Source of the DNA: Thermoflexibacter ruber
GTDB lineage: Bacteria > Bacteroidota > Bacteroidia > Cytophagales > Thermoflexibacteraceae
DNA length: 64,000 nt
Assembly: GCF_900113045.1 (NCBI RefSeq)
Contig: NZ_FONY01000027.1
Span: 16,866 to 80,865 of the forward strand
Direction: 5' to 3'
Positions 1-8,287 of the stretch are shown here, in pieces. The notes beneath the pieces are model-generated. The model did not search any database. It was not told the DNA's origin and saw nothing but the letters and a program-made list of their open reading frames with translations. How positions within the stretch are numbered: the first letter of the stretch is position 1; each line of letters starts with the position of its first letter. Position numbers and translations under genes: made by a program.

Positions 1-1
1 T

Positions 2-205
2 GAGGGTATCAAAGACCAATCAGAAATCATCTTGAAAAATCTCCAGCAAAACGGTGGCTTCCTCCCTTACGGCGACAATAGCTCCCCAGAGGAAATAAAA
101 AAACAGTTCCAAATGAGCAAAAAAACATTTAAAAGATTGATAGGGAACTTGTATAAACAGGGCAAAATCGTAATTTTGGAGCATGGAATTAGATTAAAAG
201 CCTAA
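2..205 (+). CDS. C-terminal end of a CvfB-like S1/winged-helix RNA-binding protein (5' end outside window)
   Basis: An open frame runs in from the left edge and stops with TAA at 203-205, giving 67 residues. The text reads GGFLPYGDNSSPEEIKKQF, then MSKKTFKRLIGNLYKQGKI, which matches the C-terminal winged-helix part of CvfB/YitL proteins; these carry S1 domains upstream and are linked to RNA binding and virulence-factor control in Firmicutes. Only the tail is visible, so the S1 domains cannot be checked. It lies 45 bases before the PAS-domain gene on the same strand, so the two may be cotranscribed. The family call rests on remembered motif similarity. Confidence 0.7.
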   Translation, partial: EGIKDQSEIILKNLQQNGGFLPYGDNSSPEEIKKQFQMSKKTFKRLIGNLYKQGKIVILEHGIRLKA

Positions 206-250
206 TAAAATAGAACCTAAAAGCGTATGAATTAAGCTATATTAAGATTT

Positions 251-883
251 ATGATAAAAAACGAAAACCTCCTGACTTTACAAGACAAGTACGAACTCTT
301 AGAAAAAATAATGAACAATATCTCGGTCATTATTTACATTATGTCCGTAGAAACCTTAGGCATGGAGTACATGAGCAGAGAAGTACGAAACTTGTTAGGA
401 TACAGTGAACAAGAATTCATCAATCAGCCTGATTTTTCTTTAAGCCTCTATCATTCCGAAGACTACCCCAACGTAGCAGCAAATATTCGACATTCTATGT
501 CTATGAAAGACAACGAGTTAAATGCTTTTTCCTATCGTATTCGTCACAGAAGCGGCGAGTACCGATGGTTTGAAAGTAAAGAATTGGTATTTGAAAGAGA
601 TAGCTACGGTAACGCTACCAAAATACTCGGCTTTGCTCAGGATATTACTGATAAAGTAAACTATATCAATGAGTTAGAAAAGAAAAACGAACAACTTGCC
701 GAAATAGCCCGTCTTAATTCACATGAAATTCGCCGTCCTCTGGCAAATATTTTAGGTTTGGTTGCCTTGTTTAACAGAGAAGACCCCGCAGATGAGTTTA
801 ATATAGAAGTACTTGACAAAATGGACAAATCCGCCCGCGAACTTGACGAGGTTATTCATCGAATTGTGGATAATACGTATTAA
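251..883 (+). CDS. PAS domain plus histidine-kinase dimerisation (DHp) helix protein without an ATPase domain
   Basis: 210 residues. Residues about 18-137 form a PAS fold of the PAS_3 type (YRIRHRSGEYRWFESK, then ILGFAQDITD), usually a sensor for ligands or redox state. A short coiled linker (ELEKKNEQLAEIARLNSHEI) leads into an H-box-like motif with His158 followed by RRPLANILGL, the DHp phospho-acceptor helix. The protein then stops after about 50 residues, where a full kinase would continue with a HATPase_c domain. No N, G1 or G2 box is present here or in the following 400 bases, so this is a complete short form and not a frameshift that can be seen. It could act as a phosphotransfer or dimerisation partner for another kinase; that role is inference. 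No signal peptide or membrane segment: cytosolic. Confidence 0.75.
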   Translation: MIKNENLLTLQDKYELLEKIMNNISVIIYIMSVETLGMEYMSREVRNLLGYSEQEFINQPDFSLSLYHSEDYPNVAANIRHSMSMKDNELNAFSYRIRHRSGEYRWFESKELVFERDSYGNATKILGFAQDITDKVNYINELEKKNEQLAEIARLNSHEIRRPLANILGLVALFNREDPADEFNIEVLDKMDKSARELDEVIHRIVDNTY

Positions 884-930
884 ATAGTAAACAAAGAAGT
901 GTTTTTAAAGATAATATAGAAAGCATTAAC

Positions 931-965
931 AAAAAAAACAGTCCCTCCGCAAAGCAAAAGGACTG
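931..965 (-). terminator. Intrinsic terminator reading leftward
   Basis: Six-base perfect stem, 939-944 paired with 960-965, 15-base loop, followed on the minus strand by an uninterrupted T run (931-938). In the plus direction there is no T run, so it does not serve the PAS-domain gene well. Confidence 0.55.
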
Positions 966-1041
966 AATGTCATTTGTTTCAAATTTACCCCCTTAATAAA
1001 TATTTTCAAGGCATTTTTACTGCCTCTAAATATCATTTTTG
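931..1041 (-). ncRNA. Candidate small RNA transcribed from the minus strand
   Basis: A promoter-like element (minus strand, 1078 down to 1048) and a classical intrinsic terminator (965 down to 931) bracket about 110 bases of gene-free DNA. The terminator stem CAGTCC/GGACTG ends in eight T residues on the minus strand only, so it fits a leftward transcript, although no leftward protein gene lies to the right. A 36-codon frame beginning MIFRGSKNAL exists in it (minus, ATG near 1038) but runs through the terminator stem and has no recognisable product, so an untranslated RNA is preferred. No match to a known RNA family was recognised. Confidence 0.4.
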
Positions 1042-1047
1042 ATATTA

Positions 1048-1078
1048 CAAAATTACAAGGTTTTTCATTGCCAGCCAA
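1048..1078 (-). promoter_or_regulatory. Bacteroidota-type promoter for the candidate small RNA
   Basis: Read on the minus strand: TTG at 1078-1076, a 20-base spacer, then TAATTTTG at 1055-1048, which fits the Bacteroidota sigma consensus TTG-N19/20-TAnnTTTG exactly. The predicted start is near 1041. Nothing on this strand downstream of it is a protein gene. Confidence 0.5.
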
Positions 1079-1162
1079 TAGCATCATTTGCTCAAAAATC
1101 ATAAGTAGAAATCCTTAAATTTTTGCTAAGTAAATCCATTCGTTAGATTAGGATAAATTTCC

Positions 1163-1170
1163 TACTTTTG
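1163..1170 (+). promoter_or_regulatory. Probable -7 element upstream of the IcmF-like gene
   Basis: TACTTTTG matches TAnnTTTG. The -33 region is poor (TTC at 1139-1141, spacer 21). A start near 1177 would give a leader of about 120 bases that contains both hairpins described next. Confidence 0.35.
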
Positions 1171-1187
1171 CATAGATAATACTTTGG

Positions 1188-1213
1188 CTTTTCATGTGAT
1201 AACACATGAAAAG
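1188..1213 (+). promoter_or_regulatory. Perfect 11-bp hairpin in the leader of the IcmF-like gene
   Basis: CTTTTCATGTG (1188-1198) and CACATGAAAAG (1203-1213) are exact reverse complements around a four-base loop. It lies about 85 bases before the start codon. It could be an operator or an RNA leader element; no T run follows, so it is not an obvious terminator. Confidence 0.4.
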
Positions 1214-1226
1214 ATGATTGTGCATT

Positions 1227-1264
1227 ATTTCACGTATTATCTCTCGGTATGAAGTACGTGAAAT
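1227..1264 (+). promoter_or_regulatory. Second leader inverted repeat before the IcmF-like gene
   Basis: ATTTCACGTA (1227-1236) pairs perfectly with TACGTGAAAT (1255-1264) across an 18-base loop, ending 32 bases before the ATG at 1297. Together with the hairpin at 1188-1213 this gives two consecutive stems in one leader. No cobalamin-riboswitch core was recognised. Confidence 0.35.
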
Positions 1265-1296
1265 ACTAACTATTTCACTCATAACTCCAAAACGCC

Positions 1297-4200
1297 ATGA
1301 CAACGCCCAATAAAATACTCAATCCTCAAAATCATCAGCTCATTGCCCAACTCATCAGCTTGGCAGAAAACTATCCTGACCAATACGAAAAAATCAGGGA
1401 ACATTTATCAATTGACAATGAGCAATCAACAACTAACAACCAACAACCAACAACTTCAAACCATCGCAACAGCGAACCGTTCAAGCCATCGCAAACCCCT
1501 GTATTAGGCATCACAGGCACAGGCGGGGCGGGTAAGTCCTCTTTGGTAGATGAGTTGGTACGTAGGTTTCTTTTATACACAGAAGAAAAAACCGTAGCTA
1601 TTATCTCTGTCGACCCTTCCAAGCGCAAAACGGGAGGCGCACTGCTTGGCGACCGTATCCGTATGAATAGCATTAATAATCAGCGAGTTTATATGCGTTC
1701 TTTGGCGACTCGTCAGTCCAATCTGGCACTAAGCAAGTACGTCAAAGATGCCATAGACATCTGCAAGGCGGCAGGTTTTGACCTCATTATTGTAGAAACT
1801 TCGGGCATTGGGCAGTCCGATACAGAAATTACCGAACACGCTGACGTTTCTCTTTACGTCATGACCAGCGAATACGGGGCAGCTACGCAGCTGGAAAAGA
1901 TTGATATGCTGGATTTTGCAGATCTGATTGCAATTAATAAGTTTGATAAAAGAGGCTCGCTTGATGCCCTCAGAGATGTGAGAAAGCAGTATCGCCGCAA
2001 CCGCAACTATTGGGAAGGCAAAGATGAAGACCTGCCTGTGTACGGAACTATCGCCAGCCAATTCAACGACTTGGGAATGAATATTTTGTTTGGAAAAGTC
2101 ATGGAAAAGTTGGGTATTAATTACAAATTACTAATGAATAATGACCAAGCACAGTCTGACAATCTAATAACGGCAAACAACCAACAATTAACAACCGCAA
2201 ACAATCTCAATCAACTTCAAACAAATGTAATCATTCCCCCCAACCGAGTACGCTACTTAGCAGAAATTGCAGAAAATAGTGATAGCTATGACCGTTTTGT
2301 AGAAGAGCAAGTGCATTTAGCACGAAAAGCCTACAATTTATATGGAACTATCGAGACCTGCAAGGTTTCCAAAACCTTACAGGTCTTAGTATTACCTGAG
2401 AAAATAGAAAACTTGGAAAACGAATCAGAAATCGTCAAATTCTTAGCACAGGAATACGAAAAAACGGTTTCCCAAATAGACTATGCGTGTCGTCAAAAAC
2501 TACAAAATTGGGCAAAAACAAAAGCACTTTTCACTGCGGAAAAATATCAATTCAAAGTACGTGATAAAATCATAGAGCAAGACCTTTATACAGAAACACT
2601 CTCTCACCTCAAAATTCCCAAAGTTGCCCTGCCCAAATATCAAGATTGGGGAGATATTTTGAAGTGGATTCTGACCGAAAATGTAGCGGGAGAGTTCCCG
2701 TATTCCGCAGGTGTTTTCCCACTCAAACGAGAAGGCGAAGACCCTGCGCGTATGTTTGCAGGCGAAGGTAACGCAGAGCGTACTAACAAAAGATTTCATT
2801 TCTTGTCTATGGGAATGCCCGCCAAAAGGCTTTCCACCGCTTTTGATTCTGTAACTTTGTACGGAGAAAATCCAGACCGCCGTCCTGACATTTACGGAAA
2901 AGTAGGCAACTCTGGCGTAAGCATTTTTACCCTTAACGAAGCCAAAAAATTGTACTCTGGCTTTAACCTTTGCAATCCAAATACCTCCGTTTCCATGACT
3001 ATCAACGGTCCCGCCCCTATGATTTTGGCTTTTTTCATGAATACAGCAATAGACCAACAATGCGAAATTTACATTAGAAAAAATGGATTATTGGAAGAAG
3101 TGGAAAGAAAGATAAAAGAAATATATGCCAATTTACACTTGACAGGTTTTAAAAACCTGTCAGGTGTGAAACCTCAATATAACGCCCCCCTTCCCGAAGG
3201 TAATGACGGTTTAGGCTTGCTACTTTTAGGCGTAACAGGCGACCAAGTGCTTGATAGAGAAGTCTATGAAAAAATAAAAGCAGAAACCTTGCAAGTAGTT
3301 CGTGGAACGGTGCAAGCTGATATTTTGAAAGAAGACCAAGCTCAAAATACCTGTATTTTCTCTACGGAATTTGCCTTGCGAATGATGGGAGATATTCAAG
3401 AATACTTTGTCAATCATAAAGTTAGAAATTTTTACTCTGTTTCTATTTCAGGTTATCATATTGCCGAAGCAGGGGCAAACCCCATTTCTCAGTTGGCATT
3501 TACCTTAGCCAATGGTTTTACTTTTGTAGAATATTACCTAAGCAGAGGTATGCACATTGATGATTTTGCACCAAATTTGTCTTTCTTTTTCTCCAATGGC
3601 ATGGACCCCGAATATTCGGTCATGGGCAGGGTAGCTCGCCGAATCTGGGCTAAGGCAATGAAATACAAGTACAAAGGCAACGACAGAAGCCAAAAACTCA
3701 AATACCATATCCAAACCTCTGGTCGCAGTTTGCACGCTCAAGAAATCGCTTTCAATGACATCAGGACAACTTTACAAGCCCTCTATGCAATTTATGATAA
3801 CTGTAACTCCTTGCATACCAACGCTTATGATGAGGCAATTACTACCCCAACAGAGGAAAGTGTAAGACGTGCCTTAGCGATTCAGTTGATTATCAACCAC
3901 GAGTTAGGCTTAGCTAAAAATGAAAATCCTTTACAAGGCTCTTTTATCATAGAAGAACTCACAGACTTAGTAGAACAAGCTGTTTTACAAGAATTTAGAA
4001 ATATCTCAGAGCGTGGCGGCGTACTTGGGGCGATGGAGCGAATGTACCAACGCAGTAAAATCCAAGAGGAAAGCCTCTACTACGAAACCCTCAAACACGA
4101 AGGCAAACTCCCTATCATTGGGGTAAATACTTTTCTTGACCCTAATGGCAGCCCTACAATTATCCCACAAGAGGTAATTCGTAGTACTATAGAAGAAAAA

Positions 4201-4401
4201 GAACTCACCATCAAAGACTTAGAAAACTTCCATGCCTTTCATGCAGAAGAAGCAAAAATAGCCTTGAAAAACCTACAAAGCACTGCCGTAAACAACGGAA
4301 ATATCTTTGAAAGCCTGATGGAAGCGGCAAAAGTCTGTTCTTTGGGGCAGATGAGCCAAGCTTTATACGAAGTAGGTGGGCAGTATCGCAGGAATATGTA
4401 A
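1297..4401 (+). CDS. icmF: IcmF-like fused G-protein chaperone/acyl-CoA mutase lacking the N-terminal cobalamin-binding domain
   Basis: 1034 residues. IcmF fuses a B12-binding domain, a MeaI/MMAA-type GTPase that loads and protects the cofactor, and the mutase barrel that interconverts isobutyryl-CoA and n-butyryl-CoA. Here the GTPase is clear (P-loop GTGGAGKSS at 74-82, ETSGIGQSD at 168-175, NKFD at 214-217) and the mutase barrel is clear ([20 protein letters not shown] from 471, GYHIAEAG around H721, C-terminus [13 protein letters not shown]). By alignment with methylmalonyl-CoA mutase, the substrate Tyr/Arg pair is replaced by F487 and Q683, as expected for an isobutyryl-type enzyme. The usual N-terminal cobalamin domain is missing: only about 70 residues precede the GTPase and an in-frame stop lies at 1282-1284. 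Asn/Gln-rich inserts (41-58, 283-310) and two palindromic repeat copies are translated in frame. Activity would need a B12-binding partner encoded elsewhere, or a different role. Confidence 0.85.
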   Translation: MTTPNKILNPQNHQLIAQLISLAENYPDQYEKIREHLSIDNEQSTTNNQQPTTSNHRNSEPFKPSQTPVLGITGTGGAGKSSLVDELVRRFLLYTEEKTVAIISVDPSKRKTGGALLGDRIRMNSINNQRVYMRSLATRQSNLALSKYVKDAIDICKAAGFDLIIVETSGIGQSDTEITEHADVSLYVMTSEYGAATQLEKIDMLDFADLIAINKFDKRGSLDALRDVRKQYRRNRNYWEGKDEDLPVYGTIASQFNDLGMNILFGKVMEKLGINYKLLMNNDQAQSDNLITANNQQLTTANNLNQLQTNVIIPPNRVRYLAEIAENSDSYDRFVEEQVHLARKAYNLYGTIETCKVSKTLQVLVLPEKIENLENESEIVKFLAQEYEKTVSQIDYACRQKLQNWAKTKALFTAEKYQFKVRDKIIEQDLYTETLSHLKIPKVALPKYQDWGDILKWILTENVAGEFPYSAGVFPLKREGEDPARMFAGEGNAERTNKRFHFLSMGMPAKRLSTAFDSVTLYGENPDRRPDIYGKVGNSGVSIFTLNEAKKLYSGFNLCNPNTSVSMTINGPAPMILAFFMNTAIDQQCEIYIRKNGLLEEVERKIKEIYANLHLTGFKNLSGVKPQYNAPLPEGNDGLGLLLLGVTGDQVLDREVYEKIKAETLQVVRGTVQADILKEDQAQNTCIFSTEFALRMMGDIQEYFVNHKVRNFYSVSISGYHIAEAGANPISQLAFTLANGFTFVEYYLSRGMHIDDFAPNLSFFFSNGMDPEYSVMGRVARRIWAKAMKYKYKGNDRSQKLKYHIQTSGRSLHAQEIAFNDIRTTLQALYAIYDNCNSLHTNAYDEAITTPTEESVRRALAIQLIINHELGLAKNENPLQGSFIIEELTDLVEQAVLQEFRNISERGGVLGAMERMYQRSKIQEESLYYETLKHEGKLPIIGVNTFLDPNGSPTIIPQEVIRSTIEEKELTIKDLENFHAFHAEEAKIALKNLQSTAVNNGNIFESLMEAAKVCSLGQMSQALYEVGGQYRRNM
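1411..1462 (+). repeat. In-frame AACAACC-type low-complexity tract (GTPase linker of IcmF-like gene)
   Basis: A run built on CAACAACC/CAACAACT units encodes [16 protein letters not shown] between the N-terminal helix and the P-loop. It resembles short intergenic simple repeats that have become translated, and a similar tract lies at 2161-2220 in the same gene. Confidence 0.5.
2161..2220 (+). repeat. Second AACAACC-type tract within the IcmF-like gene
   Basis: Encodes [20 protein letters not shown], a linker between the GTPase and the helical linker region. NNQQLTT here and NNQQPTT at residues 47-53 are near-identical peptide units from near-identical DNA, so the two tracts appear related. 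Confidence 0.5.
2355..2385 (+). repeat. Palindromic dispersed repeat, copy A (translated inside IcmF-like gene)
   Basis: GACCTGCAAGGTTT (2355-2368) faces AAAACCTTACAGGTC (2371-2385), a near-perfect inverted repeat. It encodes [11 protein letters not shown] within the linker domain. The arms share the AGACCTG..AGGTTTT pattern of the copies at 3135-3167 and 52138-52170. Confidence 0.6.
3135..3167 (+). repeat. Palindromic dispersed repeat, copy B (translated inside IcmF-like gene)
   Basis: ACACTTGACAGGTTTT (3135-3150), one central base, then AAAACCTGTCAGGTGT (3152-3167): 15 of 16 arm positions pair. It encodes [12 protein letters not shown], an insert between a helix of the mutase domain and the conserved [10 protein letters not shown] segment. 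Confidence 0.7.
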
Positions 4402-4444
4402 GGAATTTTGCTATCTTTCGTAAACTTGAAAATGAAATAATAAC

Positions 4445-7069
4445 ATGATATTAAAACCGAATCGCCGTAAGTTCCTGCAACAACTGACCGCGGGGACTTC
4501 TCTGACCTTGCTTGCAGAGCAGGTCAATGCAGATGAATGGGAAGGAACAGAGCCACAAGAATTGTTCTCCCCAGAATACATAGTACATTATCAACTTTCT
4601 CAAACCTACGGCAAGCCGCTTAATCTCACTCCTGCACAGTGGATTTGGCTTCCCGCAGGACGTACTTTGCCTAATACTTTCCTACTTTTCAGGAAAGTTT
4701 TTACCTTGAACGAGCAGGTAAGCAAGGCGACAGGCTGGATTTTAGGTGAAAGTAGGTACAAACTTTATCTCAATGCAGAGCGGATACAGTGGGGACCTGC
4801 CCCCTTTGACCCAAGGTGGGCAGAAGCAGACCCAATGGATTTGACAGGAAAATTAATTCAAGGGAATAATATCATTGGGGTAGAGGTACTTTACTATGGT
4901 TTTGGTGATGGCACTATGCCCATAGGCAAGCCGGGTTTTATTTTTAAGTTGGACATAGAATACGCCTCTGGACGCAAAGCAAGTATTATTTCTGACGAAA
5001 CTTGGCAGGTCAGCATAGCTGATGCTTGGAGAATAGGGCAGTACAAACGCTGGTATTTGCGCTCCCTCCAAGAGGAGTTTGATGCAAGATGGTATCCTTA
5101 TGGCTGGAATACGCTTTCTTATTTAGATGAAAAAAAGGAAGAGCGAAAATGGTACTCGGCGACTCGTATTGCTGGGGCTTCCGCAGACAAACCTGTCATA
5201 GCCTCTTGGGCAAGGGACTACCTTTACGATGCAGGAGGGGCAAATCTCGCTGAGGTAGAGTTACGCCAAAGAAGCGTACCTATGCTCAAAGAAAACCTTG
5301 TACCCATCAAAAAACTTTCCGAACAATCTATACTAAAATGGAAAGTTGCTCCTGATGAGTTTTTCCAATTCAATATGCCCGAGTCTATTTGTTTTACTGC
5401 TTCTCGTGAAAATTTTGTCATCTCTATTACTGAGAATCAGTATGTTTTTGAAGCCCAAAAGAAATTAGCTTATGCCCTTACTTTTGAGTTTGAGGTTCAG
5501 TCAGTAGGATTTCCTTATTTTACCATAGAAACCTCCGAAGGCACTATCGTTGAACTTTTAGTACACGAAGGGCATGACACACAAGGCGACTATTTTTTGC
5601 TTAATACCCACTTTAATTCTTGGAGCAAATTTACTTGCAAAGCAGGCATCAATAAATTTGAAATATTTGATTATGAAAGCCTTAGATGGTTACAACTCCA
5701 TGTACATAATGCAGAAGGCACAGTTAAAATCTCAGAAGTAGGCATGAGGCGTAGGGAATATCCCTTTGCAAATCCTCCCCAATTCAAATGTTCAGACAAA
5801 AAGTTGGAGAAGCTATTTGATGCCTGCGTGAATACTATTTACAACAACTCCCAAGAAACCATAGTAGATGGCATGGCAAGGGAACGACAGCAGTACAGCG
5901 GTGATATAGGACATATCTTGCATGGCATTGCGCGAGGGTTTGGCGATGTGCCTATCCTTGTGCGCTATTTGAATACATATAGCCAAGGACTAACTAAAAC
6001 AGGTTTTTTTTTAGATACTTGGCCCGCCTATGACCGTCTTGCGCGTCTTATGGAGCGAGAAATCGGCATTACAGAGTGGGGACCACTCTTAGACCATGGA
6101 GTAGGCTTCAATTTTGATTGTTACTATTATTACCTCTACCACGCTGATACTTTTGCACTCCAAGAAGTATATCCTCGCCTAAAAATATTTTTTAACTACC
6201 TCAAAAGTATCCAAAAGCCTGAGGGAACGATGCCCGTAGAAAATTTGGGTATCCCGACGGTTTGGATTGACCATATTGCCTATAAAAAACAAAAACATAA
6301 AGAATGTGCTTTCAGCTTGTACGTAGCGGGAATGTGTAGAGAGGCTCTTTCCAAACTTGCTTTGGCAATGAACGAACCTGCCTTTGCTAAGGAAGTAATT
6401 GCTTTCGGAGAAAAAGTCTTAGCTGCTACTCAAAAAAAATTCTGGGACGAGAAGCGGAAAATATACATTTGTAACAAACCTTGGATAGGAGAAGAAAACG
6501 AAATTCGCTACTGCGACCGCTCTTTGAGCATGGCAGTTCTTTATGGATTAAATATTGGAAATCAAGATGATAATGCTATAAAAATACTTGCTGAAACACC
6601 TAACGAATTAGGTATTTCTTACCCAACCAATGCAGTGTGGAGGTACTGGGCATTAGCCAAAGGTAAGCGCATAGACATACTACTCAAAGAGTTTAGAACG
6701 CAGTGGTACGAAGCCCCTTCCGTACAACTTAACAACGTCTTGGCAGAGTTTTTAGAGGTCAAACCTGATACGAACAACCAGTGGAGTCATGCTTCTATCG
6801 CTCCTTTCTTTGCTCTTTACATAGACATAGCAGGGGTAAAGCCTCTCAAAGCAGGGTACGAAGAAGTAGAAATCGCTCCACAATTAGCGGATATTCAGGA
6901 ATTTTCTATTACAAATTATACTATCAAAGGAGCTATCTATCTTGACTTTAAACATCAGGCAGGTAAATTGAAGGCAGAAATTCACCTGCCAGAAGGCATC
7001 AAAGGTGTATTCGTTTGGAAAGATAAAAAGTACATTTTGAAAAGCAGGGAAAACAAGTTAGAGATATGA
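4445..7069 (+). CDS. Exported GH78-like alpha-L-rhamnosidase family protein
   Basis: 874 residues. The start carries a Tat-type signal, NRRKFLQQLTAGTSLTLL (residues 6-23), so export in a folded state is likely. N-terminal beta domains (about 50-420) hold the family pattern of WIWLPAGRTLPNTFLLFRK and GWILGESRYKLYLN. The (alpha/alpha)6 barrel runs about 440-790. The motif DGMARERQQYSGDIGH (from D475) stands where GH78 enzymes usually have DCPxRDExxGWxGD, keeping the first Asp, an Arg-Glu and the final Gly-Asp. A C-terminal beta domain follows (FKHQAGKLKAEIHLPEG). The expected activity is removal of terminal rhamnose from glycans, but the divergent motif makes the substrate uncertain. It lies 43 bases after the IcmF-like gene; functional linkage is not evident. 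Confidence 0.75.
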   Translation: MILKPNRRKFLQQLTAGTSLTLLAEQVNADEWEGTEPQELFSPEYIVHYQLSQTYGKPLNLTPAQWIWLPAGRTLPNTFLLFRKVFTLNEQVSKATGWILGESRYKLYLNAERIQWGPAPFDPRWAEADPMDLTGKLIQGNNIIGVEVLYYGFGDGTMPIGKPGFIFKLDIEYASGRKASIISDETWQVSIADAWRIGQYKRWYLRSLQEEFDARWYPYGWNTLSYLDEKKEERKWYSATRIAGASADKPVIASWARDYLYDAGGANLAEVELRQRSVPMLKENLVPIKKLSEQSILKWKVAPDEFFQFNMPESICFTASRENFVISITENQYVFEAQKKLAYALTFEFEVQSVGFPYFTIETSEGTIVELLVHEGHDTQGDYFLLNTHFNSWSKFTCKAGINKFEIFDYESLRWLQLHVHNAEGTVKISEVGMRRREYPFANPPQFKCSDKKLEKLFDACVNTIYNNSQETIVDGMARERQQYSGDIGHILHGIARGFGDVPILVRYLNTYSQGLTKTGFFLDTWPAYDRLARLMEREIGITEWGPLLDHGVGFNFDCYYYYLYHADTFALQEVYPRLKIFFNYLKSIQKPEGTMPVENLGIPTVWIDHIAYKKQKHKECAFSLYVAGMCREALSKLALAMNEPAFAKEVIAFGEKVLAATQKKFWDEKRKIYICNKPWIGEENEIRYCDRSLSMAVLYGLNIGNQDDNAIKILAETPNELGISYPTNAVWRYWALAKGKRIDILLKEFRTQWYEAPSVQLNNVLAEFLEVKPDTNNQWSHASIAPFFALYIDIAGVKPLKAGYEEVEIAPQLADIQEFSITNYTIKGAIYLDFKHQAGKLKAEIHLPEGIKGVFVWKDKKYILKSRENKLEI

Positions 7070-7097
7070 TAAAAGCAGTTTTTATAAAAATCTCCTG

Positions 7098-7105
7098 TAT
7101 ATTTG
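7098..7105 (+). promoter_or_regulatory. Probable -7 element before the DUF3667 gene
   Basis: TATATTTG matches TAnnTTTG and is 42 bases before the ATG at 7148; the -33 region is only T-rich. Confidence 0.3.
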
Positions 7106-7147
7106 TAAGATGTAGCAAAGAGTTACCAACCCATTAAAGAGTACCTG

Positions 7148-8281
7148 ATGAAAAAACTGCGAAAAGGAGAAAACTGCTTAAACTGTGGGCTAAAATTAGA
7201 CAAAAAATACAATTATTGTCCTCAATGTGGTCAAGAAAATACAGACAACAAAGTGTCTTTAAGGACTTTGATAGCAGATACTATTTTAAACTACTTTAAT
7301 TTTGATATGCTTCTGGGGCGAAGCCTGCTACCCTTTCTTTTCCGCCCAGGCTATTTGGTCAAAGAATTTTTAGAGGGTAAACGAGTAGGGCATATCCACC
7401 CTGTCCGCTTATATTTGATAGTCAATTTTTTATTTTTTCTTGTATTTGTTCATACCATTGATTTAAGCATCATCGATAAAAAGTTAGCTTTGACAGAGAA
7501 AAGAACCCAACCTAACAAAGTGAAAAAAGTAGTAGTTTTTGGAGAAAAAGATACCACAACGCTGACAATGAAGCAGTTTGCTCAGAAATGGGAAATAGAC
7601 ACGCAAAAGCTAAGAGGAGATTCCTTAGCTAATTTTTTAGCCCGAGAAATAGAAAAAAGGAAAATTCCTATCAAATACGCAATCAAAGAGTCTGAAGAAG
7701 AAGACATGATTGATGTCGGCTTAGGAGCAGACGAAAAATTGAGTTGGCAAAGGTTTGTCAAATATATAGGCAGAAAAGACCTCCCGCCAGAGGCATTTTT
7801 GGACTCTGTTGGTATCAAAAGCAGAACTTCTTTTGCTATCAAAGCCGCCGAGCAGTCTATGAAAATAGGACGCAACGACCTGTCTATGTTTATTTTAAAT
7901 GTGGTGGAGAATATCCCTTTGATGATGATTATTATGCTGCCCCTGCTTGCATTTTACCTCAAATTTTTTTACCTTTTTTCCAAGCGATTATACATCGAGC
8001 ATCTGGTTTTTACCTTTCATTTTCAATCATTTAACTATCTACTTTTAGGAGCTGTCTTGCTTATTGCCAATATTAAAGGAATCCCAGACGATGCGGTAGA
8101 GAGTGTTGCTGGCTGGTCAGTGCTGATATGGATTGTGTATAATTATTTCGCTTTCAAGAGAGTATATCAGCAATCTTGGTGGTTTACGCTATTCAAGGTT
8201 TTTTGGATAAATATTTTTTATATTACTACCCTGAGTTTTTTCCTATTAGCAGATTTAGTTTATTCATTTTTTACCTATTAA
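7148..8281 (+). CDS. DUF3667 zinc-ribbon membrane protein
   Basis: 377 residues. The N-terminus has a four-cysteine zinc ribbon (CLNCGLKLDKKYNYCPQCGQ, residues about 10-29), followed by the conserved DUF3667 stretch SLLPFLFRPGYLVKEFLEGK and a hydrophobic segment (LYLIVNFLFFLVFV). A charged soluble region of about 140 residues comes next, then about four more membrane segments in the C-terminal third (for example IPLMMIIMLPLLAFYLKFFY). The family is common in Bacteroidota and has no established function. It ends six bases before the 5-oxoprolinase start, so the two are probably one transcript. Confidence 0.8.
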   Translation: MKKLRKGENCLNCGLKLDKKYNYCPQCGQENTDNKVSLRTLIADTILNYFNFDMLLGRSLLPFLFRPGYLVKEFLEGKRVGHIHPVRLYLIVNFLFFLVFVHTIDLSIIDKKLALTEKRTQPNKVKKVVVFGEKDTTTLTMKQFAQKWEIDTQKLRGDSLANFLAREIEKRKIPIKYAIKESEEEDMIDVGLGADEKLSWQRFVKYIGRKDLPPEAFLDSVGIKSRTSFAIKAAEQSMKIGRNDLSMFILNVVENIPLMMIIMLPLLAFYLKFFYLFSKRLYIEHLVFTFHFQSFNYLLLGAVLLIANIKGIPDDAVESVAGWSVLIWIVYNYFAFKRVYQQSWWFTLFKVFWINIFYITTLSFFLLADLVYSFFTY

Positions 8282-8287
8282 ACAGAT

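Noticed and set aside
931..1040. 36-codon frame inside the candidate small RNA
   Set aside because: It reads through the terminator stem and T run, and the product is unrecognised, so it is treated as incidental.
2500..3060. 186-codon minus-strand frame opposite the IcmF-like gene
   Set aside because: It lies fully inside a well-conserved coding region on the other strand and shows no domain or signal; it is a shadow.
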